Shown here piece by piece: positions 43,328 to 55,389 of a stretch of DNA of 64,000 nucleotides. Position numbers and translations under genes: made by a program. The DNA lies in assembly GCA_023101885.1 (NCBI GenBank), contig JALPQD010000005.1:3739020-3803019 (forward strand). The letters run 5' to 3'. This DNA comes from Typhlomys cinereus (Eukaryota; Chordata; Mammalia; Rodentia; Platacanthomyidae). Position 1 is the stretch's first letter; each line of letters begins with the position of its first letter. The notes under the pieces were generated by a model. The model was not told the origin of the DNA. It ran no database searches and saw nothing but the letters and a program-made list of their open reading frames with translations.

Positions 43328-44154
43328 TTCTATACATCTCAGAGATGCTGCACCTAAGTCATCTTTAATCACTCCATTGTCCTGAGACAGTAGGCTTAAT
43401 GACACCAGGCCAGTTGATCTGCTGGGTTCTCTTAGTTTACATTGAGCAAGAATATAATGCTCACTAGCCCCCCCCCAAGACTGTGGTCTTCAATTGCCGG
43501 AAAGAAAACTCAAGAACTTCAACAACTTTTCACGGGAAGACCACAATGGGATAATATGACTTTTTCTTCAAGTTCAAACTCTCTCTTAGTTACCTTTGGA
43601 TGTGAACTTCATTCCTAGAAGGCAAGTCTGATTTCCCTGTTTGTTCACATTCTTATCTGGAAGGAGATAGCAGCCGAGGGGGTATGAGAGTGACCAGGGT
43701 GGGCTTCCATTGCCTAGTACAAGCTCAGTCCCACCTAGGACAGCTGTGAGCTCAGCCTCTGTAGGAAGGGACGTTGTTTGGCTCTGGATCAAGAGCACTC
43801 TGCCTACGGGTCTTACAGCTTTCGTTCCAAGGACCAAAGCCACCCACAACTGCTATCAGACAGATGTAGCGTCAAGGCCCTCCTTCAGCAGGGTTAGCTG
43901 CTCCTGTACTGTGGCTATCCTGTCCCACAGCTCCACGCATGAAATTGCATCTAAGCTCCGTCATCGGCGTGGGAGTCTGAAAGGATGCAACAGGCTGATG
44001 TAGGAACAAACATGGGAGGTGGAGGAGGTCTACGCCTGACCGGGAAAACTGAATGCTGGTTAGACAATTCGTGCATGACTACAAGCTGATGACTGTAGTG
44101 GAAATCCAAGTCTAGTGACATCTTACCATCACCAGTATCCCCCTTCGTTTGATT

Positions 44155-44295
44155 CTGTTTTGTCTTGTTGAGACGGGTTTATGTGGCCCCAGCTGGTTGT
44201 AAACTCACAATGTAGCTAAGAATAGCCTTGAACCGATCCTGCTGCATAGGTTTCCCAAGTTCTGGAGTTAAAAGCCTGTACTAACCCACCTACCT
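44155..44295 (-). mobile_element. B1 SINE, antisense, diverged
   Basis: TGTTGAGACGGGTTTATGTG, AGCTAAGAATAGCCTTGAAC and CTGGAGTTAAAAGCCTGTAC preserve the reverse B1 pattern. Confidence 0.6.
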
Positions 44296-45149
44296 CCATC
44301 TGTAGGCTCTTAATAACCTTGAGGTCGACAGATGTCACAGCACAGTGCTGAAGGGCTTGGCTACCTCAGTCTGGAGGCCACAGTACCACTGAACAGCTGC
44401 GTGGACTTGGACAATATTAATTCTTCATGGAGCTTCAGGCTCCCCGTTTGCAAAGTGGTAAAAATATGTCGCATGGTGCTAATAAGGACCGAATGGGGAG
44501 ATCTCTGTAAAGACTCAGGGTACCTTGGCAAGGGGGGTGGGGGGACAGTACTGATGTTAGTTGTTGTTGAGGTCAAATCAGCAGGCTATGAATCTGATTC
44601 TATAAAATGAGCAGGTTTCGCACTAACGTCTGACGCAGGGGGCATCGAGAGGCGAGCATTTGGAAGAGGAGCAACCGGGGAATGGAGCCTGGCACTGCCC
44701 ACAGTCTGCCACAGGCTCCTTCAATCCTCCGGAGAGTGCTTGCTGTCAGCTCGCCATGATGGTCCCCTGGTGCGGTTCCACAGCCAGAACCAGTGTTAGC
44801 TGGCTGGGCGCAACTCTTAAAAAAAAAGTCACGCCCATCACTCTGAATGCGGAAAGAGCATTTCTGCAGCCCCGCACATGTGAGCCTGGTCTTGACAAGC
44901 TGGAGGCTCAGCGCCAGCTCTGTGGATGTGCTGGGCACTAGGATTACCTTGGAAACCCACATTGCAACAGCTCTGAAAGAAGAAAAAAGCCCTTCTGGCC
45001 CGGGAGGAATGGAGCGCTGGGTCTCCCGCATGAACATCAGAGCCTGCATTTCAAATCAGGCACAAAGAACGTGGGGGGACGGCAGGCGATGCGAGTCCCT
45101 AAGCAGTGACCAGGGAAGGTGGGAGGCATCTGTGAGACCCTCAGAAGAG

Positions 45150-45310
45150 GCCAAGGACGCTCATTTGCATGAAGCAGCAGACACTGAGAATTAGAAAAAA
45201 GATGGCATCTGCATTATAATTAGTATTAGTTTAACTCTACCTCTGACTGTAAGGAAAGCATCCTGCTTCCCAAGGGGGTTTTAAATTTCCAGGAAATGAC
45301 CTGTCCTCAT
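45150..45310. promoter_or_regulatory. Candidate conserved intronic element with octamer motif
   Basis: This repeat-free AT-rich stretch has a perfect ATTTGCAT octamer (45163-45170) and an ATAATTAG homeodomain-type core near 45216. Such motif-dense islands in large introns of developmental loci are often enhancers. This rests on motif content only. Confidence 0.2.
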
Positions 45311-47814
45311 ATTCAGGAAATGGTGGTGGTGTCACTGTGGAGGGGCTACTGCAAGACGTCACCAAGCAAGGGGTTGCTAGCAGGAGCCGGAAACTTGGTA
45401 CCCCACCTGTAGGGAGGGCACATGCTCTGGGAAGACCCCCAGCAGAGAAGCAGTGGCACCCGCTCAGAGCTGAGGGGACAAACCTCCTGCCTTGCCATGG
45501 GATGGATCGCCACCGCGCTTAGTGTTTCAGCCCCATCAGTTACGTCTTTGTCTATTGGGTTTTCTCCTGTGTCAAAATGAGGAAGAAAGGTCACGAGGCC
45601 CAGGGGTGTTCTGGGAACAGCTCTGTGGGAGTACAGGGAGGGAAGAAAGAAGGGGCCGGAGAGTCAGGGTCGAATCGTGAGAATAAAGTTTAGGAGATGG
45701 AAAGGAATGATGTTGGGGGCATTCCAGAGAGAGGCTGGGCCTGGGGGGCCTGGAGGCTCAGGTTGGGTAAGACAGGACTGAAATGTGCAAAGGTTCTACC
45801 GTGGTGGCATACACCCGTGTCTCTAGCCCGTCTCTCCAAGGACAGTTGTGCAGAGCACCTTCCCAGCCAGCGCTAAACTGAGCGGCGGAAGAGCTCCTCA
45901 CCCTGCAAGAAGAGCTTCTAATCCACCATGGCGAAAAGGTCAAGAATCTTGCAGCCTGGTAGTTTTGTTCCAGAGGAACCAAAGAGGCTGAGGGACGGAA
46001 TCAGCCCATGGAGAGAGCAGGAACTAGTGATGGACGGCGTCTCTGTGACACGCGACTCTCAAGCCCCACCCAGTCACACCAGCCAGTGAACGCCCTGTGA
46101 TCCTACCCGACGTGAAAGCAGGACAGGATCAGACAGGAGGAGACCGGCATTGGGGGCCGGGAGTCAGAAGTTCAGTCTATGAACAAGGGCAGAAACTGGA
46201 AACTCTCTGCTGTGGGAAGGCGCAGGTGCTCCAAGTTGCTTCGGGAGATCAGAACGCACCGCACTGGATAGATAGGTGGAGCCTGGAGCATAAGACAAGT
46301 GCGGACATCTGCGGCCCTCAGGGTTGATGCCTGGCTGGATAGTCCCAGAGGCTACCTCAGAGTGCGAGGGTCAGGACGGACAAAGCTGCTCTTTTCTGAC
46401 CAGTCGCATGCCCTCTGACTTCATGACCCCAACAGAACCCTCAGCACTGGTTTCGGTCGACGAAGAAATCTCTAATCTGCCTCCTTCCACCTCCATTCTC
46501 TCCCCTATCGCTCTAATTCCTGTTCTGAACTGTGAAATTTCCCAGTGTCCTAATGATTTCCCCACCTCCAGTCTTTAGTCCTACAACCTGCTCCCTGAAC
46601 ACTCAGGACTCATTTAATCACCCTGAGGCTCAGAGACGTCAGTCACAGCACACGAGATCTAAAATGGCTTCTCTGCCCCAAACTGACTTGCTTTATAATA
46701 CAAAGTTTTCACTTTACCCAGAGATCAGGAGAGACCCGTGGATGGTGGGGGCACGGACCCTCCCCCCATAGTGCCCAAGCCCATAAACAAAAGCATAGCT
46801 CTCCTCATACACTAAGCTTGCTGTACACTGAGATCAGTTCTGAATTCTCTAGGAGACACAGAAGGGCAATGAATGCCAGCTCACCTAAGGGGGTGGGGTC
46901 CACCCAAGGACCGACCACAAACAGTGGGTATGACTGGCTCTGCAGGCTGCGATCCTGGAGGAGGGGACCAGGCTCCACTTGCCTTTGGTTCCTAGAATCC
47001 AGTTAAGTGCACGTGGCGGGGTTATGGCAAACATGTTCTGGCTGAATTATGCTTGCAAGCTTGTCTTCGTTTGGTAGCTCCTTTATTAGTCAAGGACAAA
47101 TGACTTAGGCACATTACTGGAATTCCCCAGACTTGTTTCTGGCTCCCAGGGGCAACAATTTCTACCTGACAGGACAACTTCACACACATCACCGATGCCT
47201 TGTTCACTTGACTGAACCAAAGTGGGATGTGTAACCTCTCTCAAAGATGACTCTTAGCAATGAGTAGGAAGAGCTTATTTTCAACGAATAACTACAAAAT
47301 ACGTATAAAATTCATCAGGAAGTTTTATTGGTCTGGTCTTTGAGAAATTACTTCTAATGGAATAAAAAAAGAGCTGTTAGACTAATTAATCTCTACTTAG
47401 ACACAAGTTTGTTTAGTCTACTTGTCTCAGTTCAAAGTCAACAGTTCTTGGGGTTCTGCGTGGTCGTGAATGGTTCCGTCTACAGAGGATGAACTGACCA
47501 TTTGTAAGAAGGCAAACTTGATGGCAAGCACTTTGTACTTACAGATCTCAATATTAACACATACAGGCAGCTAGTTGGCCCTAGGTGACTCAGATACACA
47601 GATGGCATAGCCCAGAACGAAGAGCACATGAGAGGTTTTGAGATTTGCATAAAAGAGCCTTGGACATAAACTTTTCATTGAATTGAAATTAAGAGGATTT
47701 TTCTAGTCACCCATTCATTTTATAATCAAGGTTGGAAATAAAGAAAAAGCAGAGAATGTACATGCATGAAAAAAGAAGAGGGGAGCTGGAAGATCCTCAG
47801 ACATCACGTAAAAA

Positions 47815-48000
47815 AAAAAGTCCGGTGATAGGGTGGCAGCCTGTAATTCTGTTTCTGGAAGGTGGAGCCTGGGAGACCCCGGAGCAAAACAACAGTTGGG
47901 AAAGACAATCCAGGGTAATTCCCAGTGTCACCATTGGGCCTTCACGGGCAAACACACTTAGAGTACACACGCCTCCACACATATGCACCAAACAAACAAA
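47815..48000 (+). mobile_element. 5'-truncated tRNA-headed SINE
   Basis: Only the body (GGTGGAGCCTGGGAGACCCC, AATCCAGGGTAATTCCCAGT) and the ACAC tail remain; the tRNA head is absent. Confidence 0.7.
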
Positions 48001-48009
48001 CAAAAAATA

Positions 48010-48065
48010 AGAAGGAGGAGGAGGAGAAAGAGGAGGAGGAGGAGGAGGAGGAGGAGGAGGGAAGG
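48010..48065. repeat. (GGA)n polypurine tract
   Basis: About 55 bases of uninterrupted purine (AGGAGGAGGAG...) follow the SINE tail. It is a candidate for triplex or G-quadruplex structure. Confidence 0.9.
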
Positions 48066-48479
48066 GAAGAAGGCAAGAGAATGCACAAGCAAACAGGCAT
48101 CTGGGCCATTCTGTTCCATTTGGGAAAATCTAGCTACAATACCCAGAATGCTATTAGGGTTCTTACACAAAAGCTTCCTTTCTTCAGCCTTGGAACAGCT
48201 TATTAGATTAAGAAGTCAACAGCAGTCCAGGGCTCTTATCAAGTTATACCAAAGACCCTACAGGCCGGGCTTTCAAAGAAACCTTACCCAGATATTATGA
48301 TCCCAAACAAAATTCTAAGTCTGACCAGAGTTCTTCTAGATCATCATGTAAAACTAGTCTAACTTCTCAGTAAAATCGTGTCTTCTGAGATGTCCGGGTG
48401 GGAATCCTAGGACATGGTATGTGGAGCTGTATCGGGTCACCTAAGCTGGGGCAAGGATGTTTTTCAAAATGGCAGCTCA

Positions 48480-48625
48480 AGGGCCTGAGAGATGGCTGAG
48501 CAGGTGTAAGTGCCTGCACACAAACACAGTGACCTGAGTTCAGGTCCTGGAGCCTGCATGGTGGAACGCGAGAACCAACCTTTGAAAGTTATCCTTTGAC
48601 CTATACATGCATGCCATGGTACATG

Positions 48626-48662
<37 letters not shown>

Positions 48663-48690
48663 GTCAGTCTATAAACAAAACAAAACAAAG
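48480..48690 (+). mobile_element. B3-like SINE with (CT)n tail, sense
   Basis: AGGGCCTGAGAGATGGCTGA, GAGTTCAGGTCC (B-box region) and GAACCAACCTTTGAAAGTTA are followed by a (CT)n run at 48631-48658. Confidence 0.7.
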
Positions 48691-48813
48691 CCACAGCTCT
48701 TCAATTTAGATCCTCTTCACTCTGACAAATCCTAGGGTAATATAAAATACAAGTCACCAATGTTTCCGACAAATATAAACATATAAAACAAAAATTTAAC
48801 CCTCCACAAAAGT

Positions 48814-49195
48814 TGTCATGGTTTAAAATGTGAGTTGTCCCCACAGGCTCATGAATCTTTAGTCGCTTGGGAAGGTCATGGCCCCTTTAAGAGGTGGAGC
48901 CTTGCCGGAGGAAGGCAATCACAGGGGGTGGGTCTTGAGGTGGATCAGCTCCACCCTACTTGCGGAAGAGGTCTGCTCTGGCAGCTTGCAGTGAGCAGTT
49001 TTGCGGCTCTCGCCCTCCTCATCCTGGAGGTGGACGTGATCTAGCCCTATTCTAGCTTCTGCCACACCTTTCCCATCACAGTGGACTATGTGCCGCCTCT
49101 GGAACCGTAAGCTGGATAAATCTCCCTTTCTCCCTGAAGTTGTTTGACTTTGGATGTTGTCTCACAGCAACACAGAAAGAGTAACTGCTGCAACA
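48814..49195 (+). mobile_element. MaLR-type solo LTR
   Basis: It starts TGTCATGGTTTAAAATGTGA, has a GATAAATC region near its poly(A) position, and ends CTCACAGCAACACAGAAAGA then GTAACTGCTGCAACA. Its layout matches the element at 14614-14958 and MaLR LTRs generally. Confidence 0.6.
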
Positions 49196-50272
49196 GTATA
49201 TCCTTGATAACCCTACACAGCACTCTGAGATCTTCTTGCAAGAAAAATCTACCTCATAATGAAGCTCTCTGCAGAATCCAGAAACTCAGCACCTTTAAAT
49301 CCTGCCTTTTGTTAAATTTCAGGTGGTAGCCAAGTTTATAACCAAATTCTAAACTATATATATATAAAGGGCTGTTTAAGATCCAATTGGTATTTTATAA
49401 TTAAAGGATGCTTAAACTATCATGAACCACTCCCCCCCCAAAAAAAAAACACAACAAAAACCCAAGTACAACTCAATTACTTCCATGGACCCTTAATCCT
49501 ATCTACAGCCCAAAAGGGGAAAAAGCCCATTATGTACAGGTTTTAAGACCAGTAATTGTTAGCACAGGCCCTTGAATATGTTAGTCTCAGGCAGAACAGA
49601 AAAAACAGGTGGCATTTGTGACAATCCTAAATCCTTGTTCTGTCTCACCTTTTATGGACACAAACTGGCTTTGTGGCATTCCTAAAAATACTTCATTACA
49701 ACCCAAAGATGAATGGAGAAAGCTACTGAGTCACCAACCCTAATTTTGCAATGGGTGCAGGGGATTGCCAGGAACACCGTTTCTTATGTTAGCAACAGTG
49801 AAGAAAGGCAAAACTTTTACTTAAATAATTAACTTTGTAAATAAAAACCCAAAGAGGGACAAAGTAAATTTGAACTTTATATTCCCATTTGATATACAAA
49901 ATTAAAAAGCATCTCTATGTTTTCTAGCCCAAGTGTGCACATACTGGCCTGGCCCGTGGTCCAGGATCTGAGCATTTCAGTGGCAATACGAAGGAGCAGG
50001 TATTGGTCATCTGGCCAGGGGTGAATTTGTACATTGGTTGCAATAGTTACGGCAATAAAGTGTCTTAAGGAAAGGGAGCCTTATTCTACTTCACACAAGG
50101 TGCTTTTAGGCCCTGAACACGTCTGTCCTGCTTCTTCACATACTAGGAGCTGGACTCTTAACAAGGAACATCTCTGGTCTCACCTGGGCCCCTACAAAGT
50201 GGTTTCCTAACCCCCATACATGGTCCAAAGTTCTACAGAGGCAACTGGGAAGTCATTTAAAGAGCAGGGGTC

Positions 50273-50509
50273 GGGACTGGAGAGGTGGCTCAGGGGTTAA
50301 GCCTCTGCCTTGCAGGCGGAAGGTCCTAAGTTTGGATCCTAGACCCCATATATAGATGCCAGGCGGAAGTGGGGGCAGCCTGCGTTTCTGGTCCTGGTAG
50401 GGCGGAGCCTGTGAATCCTCAGGCAGAGTAAACAAGGAGGAGGTGGAGGCGGTCCATGGTAGTTCCCGAATTCACCCATGGTTCTACACACATGCACGCG
50501 TCGCGCGCG

Positions 50510-50559
<50 letters not shown>

Positions 50560-50588
50560 TGGATAAATAAAAAAAAAATTAAAAAAAA
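50273..50588 (+). mobile_element. tRNA-headed SINE, young, 12-bp target duplication
   Basis: AGAGCAGGGGTC lies at 50261-50272 and again at 50589-50600. The element starts GGGACTGGAGAGGTGGCTCA, has A and B boxes, and ends with (GC)n(AC)n then AATTGGATAAATAAAAAAAA. It is close to the copies at 11.2, 20.7 and 27.4 kb. Confidence 0.9.
50512..50557. repeat. (GC)n(AC)n alternating tract
   Basis: 46 bases of strict pyrimidine-purine alternation run from a (CG)n block into (AC)n inside the SINE tail. It is prone to form Z-DNA. Confidence 0.9.
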
Positions 50589-51339
50589 AGAGCAGGGGTC
50601 ATTGGACTACTACCTCCATTTAATGTCCTAGTGCATGTCTGCTGTCTCCCTACCCAGATGTGGAGGAAGAGGGACTCCATGCGTGGCAGGAGACAAGACA
50701 TTTGCAGAGAAGAATGGACAACAGCAAATGACCAGTGGTGTTGTGAAAGCTCCGGGGGTCTCTGTTTTATGTTAGTGAAGATTTCTGATCCTTCTGAGGA
50801 AAGAATCTAGTAGTAGAGACACTATAAAAATCTCCCTAAGTTTGTAGCATTCCCACCCGGTCCATCAAGCTAATATCGAAGTACCTTGACAATACAACTT
50901 CCTCTTTTCCAGGTCCTAGAAAAAAACCTCATCTTGCACAGTTCTGCAAATAAGCTGTGATGTCACTTTACCATTTTCTAGTTGGACCTGCGCAATTCAT
51001 TGCAGAACGGGTTCCCTCTTCAGAGTCATTAAAAACTGATTTGCGATTCTGTTATATTAAGATGCTGCATTCTCTTACCGTATGTGATTTTTTCCTTTTC
51101 GCAGACGAAAGCTGATTACAAGGGCTATCAGAACCACTTGCAGACAGAAAACCCGTCAAACACTCCTCCCTCCAGAGCTCAAGTCTCAAAGATTTCATTT
51201 TATTCATTACCCAAACTTATCAAACTCTTATCAAAAGAGGCTCCAGAAACCACGAATTGGAAATCTCAAGAGGAGATCCGTTGAGCTCCTTGCTCATTGA
51301 AGCTTTGAGAAATACCCATTAAAATTCTCCTGCTCGTGT

Positions 51340-51510
51340 GTGTGCAGACTAAAGAGACTAATTTAATTGCAATTTTTGCAGACTGGAGTTTTAAAGCAGA
51401 GCGCCCTCAAGCAGGCAGCGCTGACTGAATCCTACATCCGAACTAATTACATTAGCATTGCTCAGATCGCAGCCCGCGGCTCCCTTTGATGCTACACTGC
51501 CTTTTGCCTT
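51340..51510. promoter_or_regulatory. Candidate conserved noncoding element
   Basis: This repeat-free stretch contains CTAATTTAATTGCAATTTTT near 51358 and ACTAATTACATTAGCATTGC near 51443 (TAATTA at 51444-51449). It lies within a quieter zone of the large intron. Dense TAAT cores are typical of homeodomain-bound enhancers. Conservation was not tested. Confidence 0.28.
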
Positions 51511-51894
51511 TTATCCCTACTCGTCCCCAAACAAGGTCTCCACACGTTCCCAGCCCGCCGGATCAGGGAGCTGTTGCTTTGGCAGCTGGTTTTATTTTGA
51601 TGAAACATCAAGAGACTGAAGGAGGCTGATTTCAACCGAGGACTCCAGGACAGCGGCGCTTCAGAGAATCAATCCGTCTACCCAGAATAAGGAATGTGGC
51701 TTCTTTCCTTTTCTTCCTTTGCTCACTGAATCCATCTATCCTAAGATCTCCTTCCACTTTAGCCTCCCAAAGCCTTGCCAATTGTGGTTCTTATTTTTTG
51801 ACCAAGTGTCATTGACCTAGGATCCCTCAGAGCTCAACTCCAAGGAGGTGGCATCTGTCCTTATCCTGTTGACAGATCAGCAGACATTTTTGGG

Positions 51895-52370
51895 ACATTT
51901 AAAAAATTTTATTAATTTGTTTTTTTCCTAGTTTTACAAATATATTGAGTACTTTCCCCTGCTTCCCTCCATCCCCTCTTCCCCTCATCCCCCTTGTTTC
52001 CCTTCATCAATCCATTCCTCTCCCTCCTACCCTCCTGTCTGGCCTTCTATGGACCCTAGGGTTCCCTCTGGCTTGTCTACGCTTGTGGGGATTCAGGCCT
52101 CTGTGGCATATCAAGTGGTCCCTCCCGGGCCACCCCATTGATAGGATCATTTCCCTTCAGTCATCCAGTTCTAGTCCCCAAGGCTTCCACTGTATGTTCT
52201 TATCTCTCTTGAGTTCCTTGATAGTCTATGGGGGCATATTGGTATGTCAGTCATTATGCAGGTCTGGTAACTACGAGTTTCACTGCAGTGAGTCAATATG
52301 TCATTTGTTAATATCCTGCCCTGCTGTCAGCCCGGAGGGGGAGTCTACCATGTAGATCAGCCTGCAGAGG
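51895..52370 (-). mobile_element. L1-like 3' end, antisense
   Basis: On the + strand a T-rich start (complement of an A-tail) leads into a long C/T-rich stretch (CCCTCCATCCCCTCTTCCCC), the complement of the G-rich polypurine tract found in rodent L1 3' untranslated regions. It then continues into sequence without repeats I could name. ORF2 is not seen. Confidence 0.5.
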
Positions 52371-52740
52371 AGTGGACTCCCGAATCACCCCCATGGGGGC
52401 AATCTTGAATTCTAGTTCTTTCCATGGAGAAATCAAGTGTGTCATATTTAAGGTCAAAGGTTACCTGGTTGCACTAGTGGACTGATGACACAGAGGGCTT
52501 GAAACAAAAGCTAAGTACCAGTTCGACCTAGGAAAATCCCCTCTCTACCACTTTGGACCCTCTCACCATGTCCTATAGTCGCCTATTCTGTCTTAGACAA
52601 GGATGGCACATAAGTTAAAAGAGACAGCAATTAATTATTGACCTGGCATTGAGATTACATTCAACAATAGAAGTGTTTTGCTAACATCTATGAAGAATAG
52701 AAAACACAGGTCCTGTGGTGGATCCTGAAGATCAACTGTC

Positions 52741-53187
52741 TGTCATAGTCAGGCACAGGTATCAACTGGACAGCTGAGGGTTTGAGCTCTGGGTACACTT
52801 GTAAAGAATTAGTCGTTGAGTTAGGTCCAGAGCAGACCTGCAGGAGATTGTCTAGCTGATGGGGAAGGCCCAGCCTGTAGTGAGTGGGACTCACTAGTGT
52901 CTCACTAGACCCTGAACAAATGAATAAAGTACTGAGAGCTGGTTGAGGACGTTGGCATCCTTGTGTATACTTGGTTAGACATGCTGGTTTGGCAAGTAAG
53001 GATTGTCCTTCTCTCAGCCATTATGTAGAGATGGTGTGGCCAGTTCCCTCAGCCCTGGTATTGGTGCATGCTCTCCTATCAAGCTGGACTGAGAACTGTA
53101 ACTGGGCTATAGTAAGAAAATAAACCCCTTGTTCTCTTAAGCCATTTGATGGTCATTTATCAGCAACCATGCAGGCGAACTGCAACA
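52741..53187 (+). mobile_element. Solo LTR of the TGTCATAG family
   Basis: It starts TGTCATAGTCAGGCACAGGT and ends GCAGGCGAACTGCAACA, 447 bases with TG...CA ends. AAATAAACCCCTTG near 53120 is the poly(A) position. The same order of blocks occurs at 11997-12400 and 25821-26242. No clear target duplication was seen. Confidence 0.65.
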
Positions 53188-53937
53188 TGACCCAACTTCA
53201 AAGCCCAAGATTAAGCCAGAATTCTGACCATTGGTAACTTTACCTTGTTAATTAGATGTCTTAATGCAAATTATGAGATCTAGAATACAGCTCTTAACCA
53301 AACTACATCTCCAATTTATCTTTCAATAGAGAATCAAAGTCAACTTAATTCAAATACTATCCTTTTCTTAATTCCTCTTGAATGAAAGGAACCTGCAGAA
53401 ATAATCAACGAAGTTCATTACAGAAAGACTCTGGCTGGGCTGGGAGATAAAATTGGAAGAAAGATATGCCAAACACAGAGAGGAGAAAGTAAAAATTTGG
53501 AGAGCTTTCCAGTGTGGGGTGTGGAATAAATGGTTTTCAAATTCTCTCTCCAAAATAGAAACATGACCGCCCATGTCTTATAATGCTGTTCTGGGACAAA
53601 ATGCACCATAAAACATGGCTGGATATGTGGTAGGTTTTCAGCAGAACCAAATAATTTGTCACAAGACTAGTTTAGTCAGACATAAACTCTACCACCTTCA
53701 ATACGTAACTCATTGGTCACTTAAAAGTTATGTTTCTCCAAGGGACTCAAGTCACTCAATACCCACATACTTGTCTAATCAATATTTTTAAAAATACAAA
53801 AAAAAATCTTATGAGATATTATGGAAAGAAACAGTTAGGATTTGAACACTGACAAGACTCTACTCAATATAACTCACACCTTGCAAATGTATACAGTATG
53901 TCAGGGAGCTAGATAGCTAATAATATTGTTATAGCCC

Positions 53938-54060
53938 AGGGCTGGCAAGATGACTCAGCAGGTATGAGGCGCCTGCACATAAACCTGAAAACTTGAGTTC
54001 AATCCCTTGAAGGTTCACGGAGGAAGGAGAGAACACGTGTGTGCTGTGGCACACTGTCCA
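53938..54060 (+). mobile_element. B3-like SINE head fragment
   Basis: GGGCTGGCAAGATGACTCAG and GAGTTCAATCCCTTGAAGG are tRNA-derived A- and B-box regions. The tail is lost. Confidence 0.6.
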
Positions 54061-54948
54061 CTCCCTCTTTCTTCCCTCACTTTCAAACGAGCAAAATACT
54101 GAAGAATGTAGCACGATGCAAGAGAACCCATGATAGAGGCTCTGTGTTCCCATGACGAGACCCAGGAGTAAAGTGTCTCAATGCAGACTAAAGAACTGCA
54201 AATGTGGCCAGTACAGAAGACGCAGGGGCAACGTGAGGGCTCAGTAGAAGCATCTGAGGGCTTAGACTGCCGTTGTCCCAAGATGGCAGGTCAGATATTT
54301 TTGTTTTAACTCCTCAGAAAAACGAATCTAGAATTCCTCCTATTCTATTTCTAGACATCCATTTATACCAGCTATTTGGCCTCAGAACAGACCTGCTCAC
54401 AGCCTGAAAGGAGAAAGTCCACTTCATGGGCTATTAGTCCCATCTGACTGCGGAACCCAGTAGGTAGATGTCTAAGTTGCGGAGATTCTGACCCAAACGA
54501 GATGAAACCTTCTGGCATGCTGATATGTTCAATACAAGAATGCGCTGTTGTAAGCGCATGGTACACTGCACCTCTAGAGATGTTCAGAGACAAGATGACC
54601 ATTTGGGAAGCTATTAGGAAATCTAGAGAGATGATGAGGTGAAGGAAGAGACACAAAGGACGGAACAGAAGAGACCCTTGTTTACGAGACAATGTAATGA
54701 CTTGGTGATTAAGTATGCATGGGGAAGAAGCGTGGGCATTCCAAATGCTCGATGGAGTCATAGCACCAATATAAGCACGAGAGGGAGGGAAGCGGGTTTG
54801 TGGAAGATGTAGAGCAAGTGAGCCGTGCGGATGGAGTTACTTCTCAGGCCACGGGTGCTGCGGAGAAGGACTCATAGACACGCAGCAGGGGTCCTCGGGG
54901 TATTGGAGAGGCTTAGCTCAGCTCCCACCTAAGAGAGGGCCTGGGAAT

Positions 54949-55216
54949 ACAGAGAGAGAGGAGAGAGAGAGAGAGGGAGAGAGAGGAAAGGGAGGGAGGA
55001 GGGAGGGGGGGGATGGAGAGAGGGAGGAAGAGAAAGAAAGTAGAAGGAAGGAGAATGAAGGAAGGCAGGAATGAAGAAAGAAAGACAGAAAGAAAGAAAG
55101 AAAGAAGAGAAAAAGAAAGAAATAAAGAAAGAAAGAGAAGAAGCGAAAGAGAAGGAAGAAGAAAGAAAGAAGAAAGAAGAAGGAAAGAAAAGAAAGAAAG
55201 AAAAGAAAGGAGGAGG
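54949..55216. repeat. About 270-base polypurine (GA/GAAA) tract
   Basis: Almost every base on the + strand is A or G: (GA)n at first, then GGAGG and AAAG-type units. The only pyrimidines are scattered single T or C bases. The tract can form triplex (H-DNA) structures. Confidence 0.93.
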
Positions 55217-55389
55217 GAAAGGACAGGACGTACGGCCGCCATCCCGCAAGACATAACTCACAGGCACGAACGAACGAAGCACGCAAGAAACGAAAAGGAC
55301 TTAGGAACGTAATGACACTTCACTTGTACTGAACTTCCTTACCTGCGAACGACAACTCCCCCATCCCGCCAGCAAGAAACATACCTCAC

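Larger units (their letters stand above)
39748..45999 (-). other. Bcar3: Bcar3 large 5' intron, part 1 (SINE-rich)
   Basis: Features: two SINEs in tandem (40173-40718), a (TCTA)n tract (40801-40872), B1 elements (40873-40995, 41610-41755, 42565-42712, 43175-43327, 44155-44295) and a tRNA-head SINE fragment (41325-41460). A non-repeat stretch with an octamer motif at 45163-45170 may be regulatory. No exon was recognised. Confidence 0.7.
46000..51894 (-). other. Bcar3: Bcar3 large 5' intron, part 2
   Basis: Features: a 5'-truncated SINE with a GGA tract (47815-48065), a B3-like SINE (48480-48690), a MaLR LTR (48814-49195), a young SINE with a Z-type tract (50273-50588) and a candidate conserved element (51340-51510). 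The 46.0-47.7 and 49.2-50.2 kb parts look single-copy. No exon was recognised. Confidence 0.7.

Noticed and set aside
44294..45194. Open frames of 92-149 codons between 44.3 and 45.2 kb tested as possible N-terminal Bcar3 exons
   Set aside because: None resembles the known long BCAR3 N-terminus and none ends at a phase-0 donor. The long-isoform N-terminal exons were not found in the window.
54913..55312. Lys/Glu/Arg-rich (+) and Ser/Phe/Leu-rich (-) frames of 99-122 codons
   Set aside because: They are translations of the polypurine GA tract and its complement, not a protein.
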